Below are positions 52,641 to 61,236 of a DNA stretch of 64,000 nt, piece by piece (the first letter of the stretch is position 1; every line of letters begins with the position of its first letter). The stretch lies in NCBI RefSeq assembly GCF_016234775.1, contig NZ_JACRAH010000050.1, positions 1 through 64,000 of the forward strand, written 5' to 3'. The stretch is from Aquabacterium sp. GTDB taxonomy: Bacteria > Pseudomonadota > Gammaproteobacteria > Burkholderiales > Burkholderiaceae_C. Position numbers and translations under genes: made by a program. Under the pieces are notes generated by a model. The model was not told the origin of the DNA. It searched no databases and worked only from the letters and a program-made list of their open reading frames with translations.

Positions 52641-53486
52641 ATGCCTTCAGTTATCAATACCAACCTGCTGTCGATGAACGCACAGCGCAACACCAGCGTT
52701 TCGCAAGCTTCGCTGACCACTTCCATGCAACGCCTGTCCTCCGGCTTGCGCGTCAACTCCGCCAAGGACGACGCCGCCGGTCTGGCGATTGCAGAACGCA
52801 TGAATGCACAGGTTCGCGGCATGAACGTGGCCATGCGCAATGCCAACGACGGCATCTCGCTGGCGCAAACCGCAGAAGGTGCACTGGCCAAGGTCGGCGA
52901 CGCCCTGCAACGTATGCGTGAACTGGCTGTCCAGGCTCGTAACGCATCCAACAGCTCCAGCGACAAGGACTCCCTGAACAAGGAATTCCAGCAACTGTCG
53001 TCTGAAATCAAGCGTGTGATCGGTGGCACCACCTTCAACGGTCAGACCATCATCGGCTCCAACGCCGGTGGCAAGGACTTCCAGATCGGTGCCAATACGA
53101 CCAGCAATGACACCATCACGGTCACCACCGCCAACATGAACAACGATGCCAGCATCACGGCTGTGACTGGCGCGGCATCGAAGATCGACAGCCAGCAAAA
53201 TGCGACGGCCATCAAGACGGTGATCGACAACATTGACGGCGCCATCGACAAGGTCAACTCCGAACGCGCCATGTACGGCGCCACGCAGAGCCGCTTTGAC
53301 TCGGTGATCTCGAACCTGCAGGTGTCGGTCGAGAACCAATCCGCCGCTCGCAGCCGCATCATGGATGCCGACTTCGCGACAGAAACGGCCAACCTGTCAC
53401 GAGCCCAGATCCTGCAACAGGCTGGCAACGCGATGATTGCGCAGGCCAACCAGCTGCCACAGCAGGTTCTGTCTCTGCTGCGCTGA
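52641..53486 (+). CDS. fliC: Flagellin 1
   Basis: A 281-residue filament protein. The conserved N-terminal D0/D1 block (INTNLLSMNAQRN, SMQRLSSGLRVNSAKDDAAG, LAIAERMNAQVRGMNVAMRN) and the C-terminal block (SRIMDADFATETANLSRAQI, LQQAGNAMIAQANQLPQQVL) are complete. The centre (about 130-195) is short and Ser/Thr/Asn-rich, so the D2/D3 outer domains are missing. This exposed region is a likely site for O-glycosylation by the neighbouring OGT. The AGGAGAG site gives strong translation. Confidence 0.97.
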   Translation: MPSVINTNLLSMNAQRNTSVSQASLTTSMQRLSSGLRVNSAKDDAAGLAIAERMNAQVRGMNVAMRNANDGISLAQTAEGALAKVGDALQRMRELAVQARNASNSSSDKDSLNKEFQQLSSEIKRVIGGTTFNGQTIIGSNAGGKDFQIGANTTSNDTITVTTANMNNDASITAVTGAASKIDSQQNATAIKTVIDNIDGAIDKVNSERAMYGATQSRFDSVISNLQVSVENQSAARSRIMDADFATETANLSRAQILQQAGNAMIAQANQLPQQVLSLLR

Positions 53487-53500
53487 TATATCAGTGCGTA

Positions 53501-53520
53501 TCGCCGAAAAAACTCGGCGA
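53501..53520 (+). other. Hairpin after flagellin 1
   Basis: TCGCCGA, an A-rich 6-base loop, and TCGGCGA: a perfect 7-base stem 14 bases after the stop codon and just before the terminator. It may protect the 3' end. Confidence 0.5.
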
Positions 53521-53541
53521 TCTCCTCTGTCAACGCACTTC

Positions 53542-53567
53542 AAGCCGCCTTCGGGCGGCTTTTCCTT
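53542..53567 (+). terminator. Flagellin 1 terminator 1
   Basis: AAGCCGCC-TTCG-GGCGGCTT with TTCC following: an 8-base GC-rich stem closed by a stable UUCG tetraloop and a short T-run. Confidence 0.88.
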
Positions 53568-53581
53568 TTCCAGTTTGGAAT

Positions 53582-53603
53582 AGGCCCCTGATAGGGCCTT
53601 TAT
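53582..53603 (+). terminator. Flagellin 1 terminator 2
   Basis: AGGCCC-CTGATA-GGGCCT followed by TTATT, a second, smaller terminator 15 bases after the first, as a backup. Confidence 0.65.
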
Positions 53604-53651
53604 TCGCACTTTTGGTTCTCGAAAAAACTCCGAACATCCATACCACTGGCT

Positions 53652-53691
53652 GAAGGAATTTTTTTGGACTCCTTCGGCGACAAGCTGAAGG
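53652..53691 (+). other. Mutually exclusive hairpins before flagellin 2
   Basis: TCCTTC at 53670-53675 can pair either with GAAGGA at 53652-53657 or, as CCTTC, with GAAGG at 53687-53691. A T-run sits in the first loop. This lies about 45 bases before the flagellin 2 start. I see no matching sigma28 site here. Confidence 0.35.
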
Positions 53692-53735
53692 TCGGCGACA
53701 TCGCCGGAAGTCTGACGAATTTTTAGGAGTGCGTT

Positions 53736-54584
53736 ATGCCTCAGACGATCAATACGAACTTGAACTCGCTGAACGCTCAGCGCAACCTCAACACGTCGCA
53801 GATGTCACTGTCCGTATCGATGCAACGGCTGTCATCGGGTCTGCGAGTCAACTCCGCCAAGGATGACGCTGCCGGCCTGGCTATCGCCGAACGGATGAAT
53901 GCGCAAGTCAAGGGCATGAACGTCGCGGCACGCAATGCCAACGACGGCATCTCCCTGGCGCAAACTGCTGAAGGCGCCCTGGGCAAGGTCTCCGACGCCC
54001 TGCAGCGTATGCGGGAGCTGACGGTTCAGTCCCGCAACGCCTCGAACAGCTCCAGCGACAAAGATTCCCTCAACAAGGAATTCAAGCAGCTGTCGATGGA
54101 AATCGTTCGGGTGCTGGGTGCCACGACCTTCAACGGCAAGGACATCCTGGCCTCCGGCGCCGGCGCCCTGGACTTCCAGATCGGCGCGAACACCACAACG
54201 AACGACCTGATCACGATCTCGACGGCCAACATGCTGACCAACGCCAGCATCACGGCGGTCACCGGCAACACTGTCTCGATCGGCAGCGACGCCAACACCA
54301 CCGCGCTCAAGAATGTGATCGACTCGATCGATGGTGCGCTCGACAAGATCAACTCCGAACGCGCGGTCTACGGTGCCACGCAGAGCCGCTTCGACGCCAT
54401 CATCTCCAACCTGCAGGTGGCGGCTGAAAACCAGACCGCTGCACGCAGCCGGATCATGGATGCCGACTTCGCTGTAGAAACCGCCAACCTGTCGCGGGCT
54501 CAGATCCTGCAACAGGCCGGCAACGCGATGGTGGCGCAGGCCAACCAGTTGCCACAGAACGTGCTGAAGCTGCTGGGCGGTTGA
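53736..54584 (+). CDS. fliC: Flagellin 2
   Basis: A 282-residue flagellin closely similar to flagellin 1; the two are nearly the same over the first 125 and last 75 residues and differ mainly in the Ser/Thr-rich centre (e.g. LGATTFNGKDILASGAGALD against IGGTTFNGQTIIGSNAGGKD). It too lacks outer domains. An AGGAG site precedes the ATG. Unlike flagellin 1 it has no recognisable sigma28-like promoter directly upstream, and two terminators separate the genes, so its transcription needs another signal. Confidence 0.97.
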   Translation: MPQTINTNLNSLNAQRNLNTSQMSLSVSMQRLSSGLRVNSAKDDAAGLAIAERMNAQVKGMNVAARNANDGISLAQTAEGALGKVSDALQRMRELTVQSRNASNSSSDKDSLNKEFKQLSMEIVRVLGATTFNGKDILASGAGALDFQIGANTTTNDLITISTANMLTNASITAVTGNTVSIGSDANTTALKNVIDSIDGALDKINSERAVYGATQSRFDAIISNLQVAAENQTAARSRIMDADFAVETANLSRAQILQQAGNAMVAQANQLPQNVLKLLGG

Positions 54585-54620
54585 TCCCCCTCATGAACGC
54601 AGGGACAACAAGCCGGTTGC

Positions 54621-54647
54621 TCAAGTCCTGACGTTTCATGCCGAATT
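54621..54647 (+). promoter_or_regulatory. Sigma28-like promoter of fliD
   Basis: TCAAGTCC at 54621-54628, an 11-base spacer, then GCCGAATT at 54640-54647. The expected start near 54653 gives a leader of about 70 bases that contains two hairpins. Confidence 0.72.
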
Positions 54648-54650
54648 ACA

Positions 54651-54700
54651 CGATGTCCGGCCCTGACCGGACATCGGCATTTCATGCCCGATCCGGCATG
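54651..54700 (+). promoter_or_regulatory. Two strong hairpins in the fliD leader
   Basis: CGATGTCCGG-CCCTGA-CCGGACATCG (54651-54676) is a perfect 10-base stem at the very 5' end of the predicted fliD transcript. CATGCC-CGATCC-GGCATG (54683-54700) follows. Neither has a T-run, so they are not typical terminators. They may protect the 5' end or act on translation. Confidence 0.55.
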
Positions 54701-54723
54701 AGCGGCGCAAAAGGAAGATCAAC

Positions 54724-56202
54724 ATGACCACCACTTCGGGATCCGCCTCCATCACCTCCCTGGGTGTGGGCAGCGGTCTGCAGGCAGAGTCCATCGTGAC
54801 CAAGCTGGTTGCGCTGGAGCGTCAACCCATCTCCCTTCTGCAGAACGCCGCAGACAAGATTCAGTCGAAGATCTCCGCATTCGGCCAGGTGCAGTCGGCC
54901 ATGTCCACGATGAAGGATGCGGTGCAAAGACTCGCCAACCCCGACATCTGGGGCAGCACCACCTCGTCTTCGTCAGACACCAGTGTCGTGAACTTCACAA
55001 CCTCGTCCGGTGCGGCCACTGGCAGCTACGCCGTGTCGGTCTCGGCGCTGGCCTCCGGGCAGTCGGTCGTGACCAACACGGCGCTCAGTGCCGGTACGTC
55101 CACGCTGGGCAGTGGCACGCTCACCATCGACCTGGGCTCGCTGAGTGGCACCACACTCACGCCCAGCAAGACCACCACGGTGAGCATTGGCGCCACGGAC
55201 ACGCTCGAGACCATTCGCGACAAGATCAACGACGCCAGTGCAGGCGTGAGCGCCACCATCGTGAAAGACGCCAGTGGTGCGCGCCTGGCCATCAGTTCCA
55301 GTGCCACAGGCGCCGCCAATGCCTTTCGCATCTCGGTGGCCGACACGGGCGATGGCGACGACACCAACAATGCTGGCTTGTCCGCACTGGCTTACGACCC
55401 CGCGGCTTCAATGCCAGGTACGACCAAGACGCAAACTGCCAAAGATGCGTCAGCATCGATCAACGGGGTCGATGTCACTTCCAGCACGAACAGCTTTTCT
55501 GACGTGTTGACCGGCATCAGTTTCACCGTGGGCAAGGTCACCAAGACCAGTACCACCGATGTGCCCCCCGTGGTCACCGACAACCCGGCCACCGTCACGG
55601 TCAAGCAGGACAACGACACCATCACGAAGGCTGTCAACGAATTTGCGACGTCGTATTCATCGCTCATCACCTTGCTGCGTAACAACACGAAGTACGACGA
55701 CGCCACCAAGACAGCCGGCACCTTGCAGGGCGACGGCACTGCCGTAGGCATCCTCAATCAGTTGCGCGCCATGGTCGGCGGCACAGCTGGCAACTCCAGC
55801 ATCTTCACGACCCTGTCGTCGATCGGGGTGGAAGTGCAAAGCGGCGGCACCTTGACGGTCAACAGCACCAAGTTGACCAATGCGTTGGGCAAACTGACCG
55901 AAGTGAAAAAGCTGTTCGCCAACGCCAATCTGACCGACAGCAGCCAGGACGGCGTCGCCACCAAGCTGCGTACACTGGCCAGCAACATGCTGGGTTTTGA
56001 CGGCGCACTGACAAGCCGAACCGCAGGCCTGAACAAATCCATCCAGAACAATCAAAAGCGCCAGGACGAACTGGACTCTCGTGCAGCACTGTATGAAAAA
56101 CGCCTGCGTGCGCAATACACAGCCCTGGACCAGAACATGGCCGGCCTGACCAGCACCAGCAACTACGTGACACAGATGATCACAAACTGGAACAAGAGTT
56201 AG
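54724..56202 (+). CDS. fliD: Flagellar filament capping protein FliD
   Basis: A 492-residue hook-associated protein 2, which caps the growing filament and folds incoming flagellin. The N-terminal SITSLGVGSGLQAESIVTKL motif, the middle GSYAVSVSALASG, ETIRDKINDASAGVSATIV, and the C-terminal KRLRAQYTALDQNMAGLTST ending YVTQMI are all intact. It follows the flagellins under its own sigma28-like site. Confidence 0.95.
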   Translation: MTTTSGSASITSLGVGSGLQAESIVTKLVALERQPISLLQNAADKIQSKISAFGQVQSAMSTMKDAVQRLANPDIWGSTTSSSSDTSVVNFTTSSGAATGSYAVSVSALASGQSVVTNTALSAGTSTLGSGTLTIDLGSLSGTTLTPSKTTTVSIGATDTLETIRDKINDASAGVSATIVKDASGARLAISSSATGAANAFRISVADTGDGDDTNNAGLSALAYDPAASMPGTTKTQTAKDASASINGVDVTSSTNSFSDVLTGISFTVGKVTKTSTTDVPPVVTDNPATVTVKQDNDTITKAVNEFATSYSSLITLLRNNTKYDDATKTAGTLQGDGTAVGILNQLRAMVGGTAGNSSIFTTLSSIGVEVQSGGTLTVNSTKLTNALGKLTEVKKLFANANLTDSSQDGVATKLRTLASNMLGFDGALTSRTAGLNKSIQNNQKRQDELDSRAALYEKRLRAQYTALDQNMAGLTSTSNYVTQMITNWNKS

Positions 56203-56224
56203 TGACATTTTCCCGCTAGAGCCC

Positions 56225-56251
56225 TCAAGAAGGCGCTGATCCAGCCGAAAC
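56225..56251 (+). promoter_or_regulatory. Sigma28-like promoter of the fliD paralogue
   Basis: TCAAGAAG at 56225-56232, an 11-base spacer, then GCCGAAAC at 56244-56251. The -35 and the GCCGA core match the other sites in the locus. Confidence 0.6.
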
Positions 56252-56334
56252 CCAAGACAAGCGGTGTGCCGCGAATGGCAAGGGGCCATTCCCAACCGCA
56301 TGTGACAGGTGAGATGAGGCGATAGGACAGCACC

Positions 56335-57705
56335 ATGGCTACCGTAGGCTCAGCATCAAGAGTTGACGGCGTTGACCTTCAGTTGATGGTCAACGCTTCG
56401 GCCTTTGCGCGCCCGCAAGCAGGTACAGCCACAGCTCGGACCACCGATGCCGAGCCCGACACCCGCATTTCGTCTGCCGGCAAGTTGCGCAGCGCCACAT
56501 CAGCCGTGCTGGACGCTGCTGCCCAGCTCAACAAGAGCCAGACCTGGCAGGCGACCAAGGCCACCTCGAACAACGAGGCCCTGGTTCAAGCTGTAAGCGA
56601 CAAAGCCGCACCAGGCGACTACGCCATCAGCGTGGACGCCCTCGCCACCGCGCAAACCACCACGTCGGCCAGCTTTTCATCGCTGTCCACGGTGGTGGGC
56701 ATAGGGACGCTCGACTTGCAACTGGGCACTTGGAACAGCTCTACCAGCACCTTTGCCACCAATCCGAACTGGCCCAAAGCCAGTGTCACCTTTGGTCCCA
56801 AGGACACCTCACTTGAGCACATCCGAGACAAGATCAATGCGGCCGGCGTCGGCGTGATTGCCACCGTGGTCAGTGATGCGACCGGATCCAGACTGGTTCT
56901 GCGCTCCACCTCAACGGGCTCAGGCAACGGTTTCAAGGTAGAAGCCGAACCCACCAACAAAGGCGACGACAAGGCCGCCCAAACCCTGGCCGCCATGGGA
57001 TTCAACCCGGCACAGGTCAGTGGCGGTGCGGCCTTGACACAACCCGGCCAGGACGCCAGGATCAAAATCGACGGACGAGAGGTTCAGTCTGGTCAAAACC
57101 TGATTGAAGACGAACCAACTGGCCTGACCTTGCGGCTCAATGGCCAAGAGGGCGGCTCTGCGACGATCCATGTCGAAACCGACACACAGGCCATGGCCAA
57201 GGACATCCAGTCTTTCGCGCACGCGTACAACAACATGGTGTCGCAACTGGCCCAATCCGATCAGTCGCCCGATGACAGCAGCGTGCTGGATGCCCGTGCC
57301 ATCCAGCAAAGCATGCAGGAAGCGTTCAGTTCAAAGGGCAAAACGCTCACGCCGTCAGGCTCACAGTTCAAGGACATCGGAATGCAATTGGCCCCCGATG
57401 GACTGCTTTCCATCGACACAGCCAGATTGAACCAGTCGCTTGAACAAGATCCTGGCAAGGTTGAACAACTCTTCGACGCTGCCGGTGGAAAAGAACAAGC
57501 CTCTGGCATCGCCGCGCGGCTGCTGGCCCTGTCAGGCAGGCAGGCCGAATCCAGCGAGCAGACCAGCGCGAACGGACCAGGCGCTCAGCAGCGTAGCGAA
57601 ACCGCGTCAACCGCCGGAACGCTCTACAGACAGCGCCTGCTTGAACAGTACGCCGCGTCGTCCACGCACGAGGACGAAAACGCGATGTCGGCAAACGAGG
57701 CCTGA
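56335..57705 (+). CDS. Divergent, shortened FliD-like protein
   Basis: A 456-residue paralogue of FliD. The middle is clearly related: GDYAISVDALATAQTTTSA and LEHIRDKINAAGVGVIATVV, then SDATGSRLVL, and FAHAYNNMVSQLAQ. The N-terminal VGSGLxxxxIVxxLV motif is degraded (SRVDGVDLQLMVNASAF) and the C-terminal coiled-coil is shortened to a charged tail (YRQRLLEQYAASSTHEDENA). Those parts are the ones buried in the filament tip in true caps, so this may not cap filaments and could be an adhesin-like or regulatory partner. It is in the flagellar regulon by position and promoter. Confidence 0.82.
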   Translation: MATVGSASRVDGVDLQLMVNASAFARPQAGTATARTTDAEPDTRISSAGKLRSATSAVLDAAAQLNKSQTWQATKATSNNEALVQAVSDKAAPGDYAISVDALATAQTTTSASFSSLSTVVGIGTLDLQLGTWNSSTSTFATNPNWPKASVTFGPKDTSLEHIRDKINAAGVGVIATVVSDATGSRLVLRSTSTGSGNGFKVEAEPTNKGDDKAAQTLAAMGFNPAQVSGGAALTQPGQDARIKIDGREVQSGQNLIEDEPTGLTLRLNGQEGGSATIHVETDTQAMAKDIQSFAHAYNNMVSQLAQSDQSPDDSSVLDARAIQQSMQEAFSSKGKTLTPSGSQFKDIGMQLAPDGLLSIDTARLNQSLEQDPGKVEQLFDAAGGKEQASGIAARLLALSGRQAESSEQTSANGPGAQQRSETASTAGTLYRQRLLEQYAASSTHEDENAMSANEA

Positions 57706-57744
57706 AAGCCGCCTATTTCCTGGGATCACATCACGCCCAGGAGT

Positions 57745-57771
57745 TCAAGCTGCCGGGGGTGATGCCGATAA
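57745..57771 (+). promoter_or_regulatory. Sigma28-like promoter of fliS
   Basis: TCAAGCTG at 57745-57752, an 11-base spacer, then GCCGATAA at 57764-57771, a perfect match to the FliA -10 consensus. It is the strongest of the five candidate sites. Confidence 0.78.
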
Positions 57772-57811
57772 AGCTCATAACGCTGAATTCAGCATTACCC
57801 AAGAGTTCCAG

Positions 57812-58273
57812 ATGTACGCCACTGCTACAGGTTCTTCTGCCAGTATGTTCAGTTCCAAACAAATGAGCAGCGTGTATCGCCAAATTGACATCGAGACCGG
57901 TGTCAGTGGCGCCTCGTCTCATCAGCTGATCACCCTGCTTTTCAATGGTGCACTCGACAGCATCGCCCAGGCCAAGGGCGCCATGCAGGCTCGCAGCATC
58001 GAAGCCAAATGCTCGGCCATCTCCAAGACCGTGCGCATCGTCGATGAAGGCCTCAAGGCCGGACTGGACATGCGCGCCGGCGGCGAACTGGCCCAGCACC
58101 TCAATGACCTGTACGGCTACATCGTCATGCGCCTGACGCAAGCCAACCTGCGCAATGACATCAATGCGCTGGATGAATGCGCCAGGCTGCTGACCCCGAT
58201 CCGAGATGCGTGGGTGACCATTGCCCCCGCCGATGCCACTGTTGTCCGCGCAGCCATGGAGGTGCATGCATGA
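57812..58273 (+). CDS. fliS: Flagellin export chaperone FliS
   Basis: A 153-residue chaperone that holds flagellin in an unpolymerised state in the cytosol until export. Typical sequences: YRQIDIETGVSGASSHQLIT near 29-48, LLFNGALDSIAQAKGAM, and LNDLYGYIVMRLTQANLRND. Start chosen at the ATG at 57812, which has AAGAG upstream. Its stop overlaps the fliT start (ATGA). Confidence 0.95.
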   Translation: MYATATGSSASMFSSKQMSSVYRQIDIETGVSGASSHQLITLLFNGALDSIAQAKGAMQARSIEAKCSAISKTVRIVDEGLKAGLDMRAGGELAQHLNDLYGYIVMRLTQANLRNDINALDECARLLTPIRDAWVTIAPADATVVRAAMEVHA

Positions 58274-58617
58274 ACGCCCCTGAATTGATCACTGCGCCCG
58301 ACGAAGACCTGATGAACGGGAACCTGTTGAGCTACTACGAAGCCATCGAACACGCCAGCCTGGACATGCTCAACGCCGCCCGCGCCGGCGACTGGGACAC
58401 CGTCGTCAAGCTGGAAGGCGCTTGCGCCGTGCTGATCGCCCAACTCAAGCACGCCTCCGACGAGCTCCCATTGGGCCCCGATGAGGTCGCCCTCAAGAGC
58501 CGCATCATGCAACGCATCCTGGTCAACGACGCCGAGATCCGCAATCTGGCGGAGCCCTGGATCAATGATCTGAGCCGCATGATGGGCAATGCCACTGATC
58601 CCACCAAGATGCACTGA
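58270..58617 (+). CDS. fliT: FliT-like flagellar chaperone
   Basis: A 115-residue helical protein: LLSYYEAIEHASLDMLNAAR near 18-37, the middle WDTVVKLEGACAVLIAQLKH, and AEIRNLAEPWINDLSRMM. FliT proteins are chaperones of FliD and, in enterics, also bind FlhDC. Identity rests on size, helical pattern and position right after fliS with overlapping stop and start, so it is less certain than fliS. Confidence 0.85.
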   Translation: MNAPELITAPDEDLMNGNLLSYYEAIEHASLDMLNAARAGDWDTVVKLEGACAVLIAQLKHASDELPLGPDEVALKSRIMQRILVNDAEIRNLAEPWINDLSRMMGNATDPTKMH

Positions 58618-58633
58618 GCATTGAAGGGACACC

Positions 58634-59374
58634 ATGCCGGGTTCACGCGCCGAAGCCGCAGCACTGGACGACTACCGCATCACGTCGGAAGTCGAAGTGC
58701 AAGCCTATCTTCAGCAACTGCTGGATGCACGTGCGCTGGTGACCCTCAGTGGGCCCAACGGTGACAGCTACACGACCTTGATGTGGTCAGCCGACAATGG
58801 TCGAGACACCTTGTGCTTCAGTGCCGAAGATGGCGACGCACGCCTGGATGCGCTGCTGGAGTCTGGCGAGATCGTGGCAGTAGCCTACCTGGACAACATC
58901 AAACTCCAGTTCGATCTGGAAGGCGTGGTGCATGTCAAAGGCGGGCATCACGCTGCACTGAACGCACGCTACCCACGCGTGCTGTTTCGCTTTCAACGAC
59001 GATCGGCATTTCGCGTGCAGCCACTGGCCGTCAAGAGCCCTGTCGCGCGTTTTCGCCACCCGGCCATGCCCGACATGCAGCTCGCCTTGCGCGTACTGGA
59101 TGTCAGTCTCAGCGGGGTTGCACTGTTTCTACCGGACAACGTGCCAATGATCGCCGCAGGCGTCAAGATCGGCCAATGCCACCTGGATCTGGACGATGAC
59201 ACCAATATGGAAGTCTCGCTGTTGATCCACCACGTCACCGCCATACACCCGGAATCCAAAGGCGCACGCCTGGGCTGCGAACTGGTCGGCATGGACTGGA
59301 GCGACCGGCGCCTGCAGCACTACATCAACCAGACGCAAAAACGCCGTCTGGCACTGCTGGCTGACAAGCGTTAA
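58634..59374 (+). CDS. YcgR-type PilZ-domain flagellar brake
   Basis: A 246-residue c-di-GMP receptor. An N-terminal YcgR domain is followed by PilZ. The PilZ ligand motifs are FQRRSAFRVQP near 115-125 (RxxxR) and LDVSLSGVALF near 155-165 (D/NxSxxG). YcgR binds the motor and slows rotation when c-di-GMP is high. It follows fliT by 16 bases with an AAGGGA site, so it belongs to the fliS-fliT operon. Confidence 0.9.
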   Translation: MPGSRAEAAALDDYRITSEVEVQAYLQQLLDARALVTLSGPNGDSYTTLMWSADNGRDTLCFSAEDGDARLDALLESGEIVAVAYLDNIKLQFDLEGVVHVKGGHHAALNARYPRVLFRFQRRSAFRVQPLAVKSPVARFRHPAMPDMQLALRVLDVSLSGVALFLPDNVPMIAAGVKIGQCHLDLDDDTNMEVSLLIHHVTAIHPESKGARLGCELVGMDWSDRRLQHYINQTQKRRLALLADKR

Positions 59375-59408
59375 GGAAAGCAGGCGCCCGGGCTGATAGC
59401 ATCGGCCC

Positions 59409-60353
59409 ATGACCGCGACTGTTTCTACCCCCTCGTCTCCTTGGGTGATCGCCACCCGTGAAAGCCGCCTGGCCCTGTGGCAGGCCGAGCACGTCCGTGA
59501 CCTGCTGCAAAGCCGCTTCGGCCGCCAGGTGGACCTGCTGGGCATGACCACCAAGGGTGACCAGATTCTTGACCGCGCCTTGTCCAAAGTGGGTGGCAAG
59601 GGCCTGTTCGTCAAGGAACTGGAAGTCGCGCTGGAAGAAGGCCGCGCCGATCTGGCCGTGCATTCGCTCAAGGACGTGCCCATGGAGATGCCCGAAGGCT
59701 TCATCCTGGCAGCCGTGATGGAGCGCGAAGACCCGCGCGACGCCCTGGTGTCGAACAAGTACGCCCGCCTGGCCGATCTGCCGCAAAGCGCCGTTGTGGG
59801 CACGTCCAGCCTGCGCCGCCTGGTGCAGTTACGCGCTCGCCGCCCGGATCTGCGCATCGAAGCCCTGCGCGGCAACCTCGACACCCGTCTGCGCAAGCTC
59901 GATGAAGGCCAGTACGACGCCATCGTGCTGGCGGCCGCCGGCCTCAAACGCCTGGGCCTGGCTGATCGCATCCGCGAAGTGATCGACACCAACGACATGC
60001 TGCCCGCTGCCGGTCAGGGCGCCCTGGGCCTGGAAATCCGGACGGACCATGCTGACCTGGGCCCCGCACTGCTCAAGCTGGCGCACGAGCCCACCTGGCT
60101 GGCCACCCTGGCCGAGCGCGCCGTGTCCCGCGCCATGGGCGGCAGTTGCTCCATGCCATTGGCTGCCTTCGCCGAATGGCGTGGCGACACCCTGGTGCTG
60201 CGCAGCCTGCTGGGCCACCCCGAGCACGCCACACTGGTGCAAGCGCAGACCGAGGGTCAGCCGCGCAGCCACGCCGAGGCAGAAGCGCTGGGCCAGGCCG
60301 TGGCCGCCCAGCTCAAGGCGCAGGCCGGCCCGCAATGGCTGGCGGCACTTTGA
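59409..60353 (+). CDS. hemC: Porphobilinogen deaminase (hydroxymethylbilane synthase)
   Basis: A 314-residue enzyme joining four porphobilinogens. [20 protein letters not shown] near the N-terminus, [20 protein letters not shown] near 62-81, [15 protein letters not shown] and the cofactor-binding Cys247 in [11 protein letters not shown] are all as expected. It opens the hemCDXY operon and lies 34 bases after the YcgR gene. Confidence 0.97.
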   Translation: MTATVSTPSSPWVIATRESRLALWQAEHVRDLLQSRFGRQVDLLGMTTKGDQILDRALSKVGGKGLFVKELEVALEEGRADLAVHSLKDVPMEMPEGFILAAVMEREDPRDALVSNKYARLADLPQSAVVGTSSLRRLVQLRARRPDLRIEALRGNLDTRLRKLDEGQYDAIVLAAAGLKRLGLADRIREVIDTNDMLPAAGQGALGLEIRTDHADLGPALLKLAHEPTWLATLAERAVSRAMGGSCSMPLAAFAEWRGDTLVLRSLLGHPEHATLVQAQTEGQPRSHAEAEALGQAVAAQLKAQAGPQWLAAL

Positions 60354-61174
60354 CATCCACACCCGCCCAAGGCCTGCAGGTTCTGGTCACACGGCCAGAA
60401 CCGCAAGCCAGCATCTGGGCAGCCGACCTGCAATCCAACGGGCTGGACGCTCACGCCCTGCCGCTGATCGCCATAGGCGGGCCAGCCGACCCAACGCCGG
60501 TCGCGCAACTCTGGCAGAACCTGGCCTCTCAACGCCTGTTCATGTTCGTGAGCCCGGCAGCGGTGCACTGGTTCTTTCAGATGCGCCCGCATGACGCACG
60601 ATGGCCGGCCGGCACGCTGGCGGCCACGCCAGGCCCCGGCACAGCAGCCAGCCTCATGGGCGCAGGCGCCGAGACCGGCCTCACGCAAGCGCAGATCATC
60701 TGCCCGGACGCCTCGGCCGAACAGTTTGATTCCGAAACGCTGTGGCCTTTGCTGGCCACGATGAACTGGCAAGGCCAACAGGTGGTCATCATCAGCGGCG
60801 GCGATCAGCAAGAAGCCAAAGGCCGCAACTGGCTCAGCGATCAATGGCGTGCAAAAGGTGCCAGCGTTCAATCCGTGCTGACCTACCAGCGCGCCCCTGG
60901 TGATTGGTCGCCCGCCCAACAGGCCCTGGCCGCCCAAGCACTGCAACACCCCGAGGACCACACCTGGCTGTTCAGCAGCTCCCAGGCCATTGACCACCTC
61001 GTTCAACACCACCTACCCGCGCACGGCCTGGCGATGCCAGACTGGTCTGCCGCGCGGGCGGTGGTCACGCATCCGAAAATCGCCGAGCGTTGCCAGCAAC
61101 TGGGCATCCGGCGCATCACCTCGACCCGACCCACCCTGTCTGCAGTGGTGGAAGCACTACGATCTCCCGAGTAA
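60335..61174 (+). CDS. hemD: Uroporphyrinogen-III synthase
   Basis: A protein of about 279 residues that closes and rearranges hydroxymethylbilane to uroporphyrinogen III. The family is weakly conserved, but [20 protein letters not shown] near the N-terminus, [11 protein letters not shown] and [17 protein letters not shown], and the operon position support it. The start is the ATG at 60335, overlapping hemC by 19 bases, or a TTG at 60350. Confidence 0.88.
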   Translation: MAGGTLTSTPAQGLQVLVTRPEPQASIWAADLQSNGLDAHALPLIAIGGPADPTPVAQLWQNLASQRLFMFVSPAAVHWFFQMRPHDARWPAGTLAATPGPGTAASLMGAGAETGLTQAQIICPDASAEQFDSETLWPLLATMNWQGQQVVIISGGDQQEAKGRNWLSDQWRAKGASVQSVLTYQRAPGDWSPAQQALAAQALQHPEDHTWLFSSSQAIDHLVQHHLPAHGLAMPDWSAARAVVTHPKIAERCQQLGIRRITSTRPTLSAVVEALRSPE

Positions 61175-61236
61175 GCGGGCTTGCATACACTGTCTTCTCG
61201 GGTGAAATCCAGGCACGTCGATACAATGATTTCACT

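Noticed and set aside
53686-53711. Possible sigma28 site before flagellin 2 (TGAAGGTC with GCCGGAAG)
   Set aside because: The spacer is 9 bases instead of 11-12 and both elements deviate from the local consensus.
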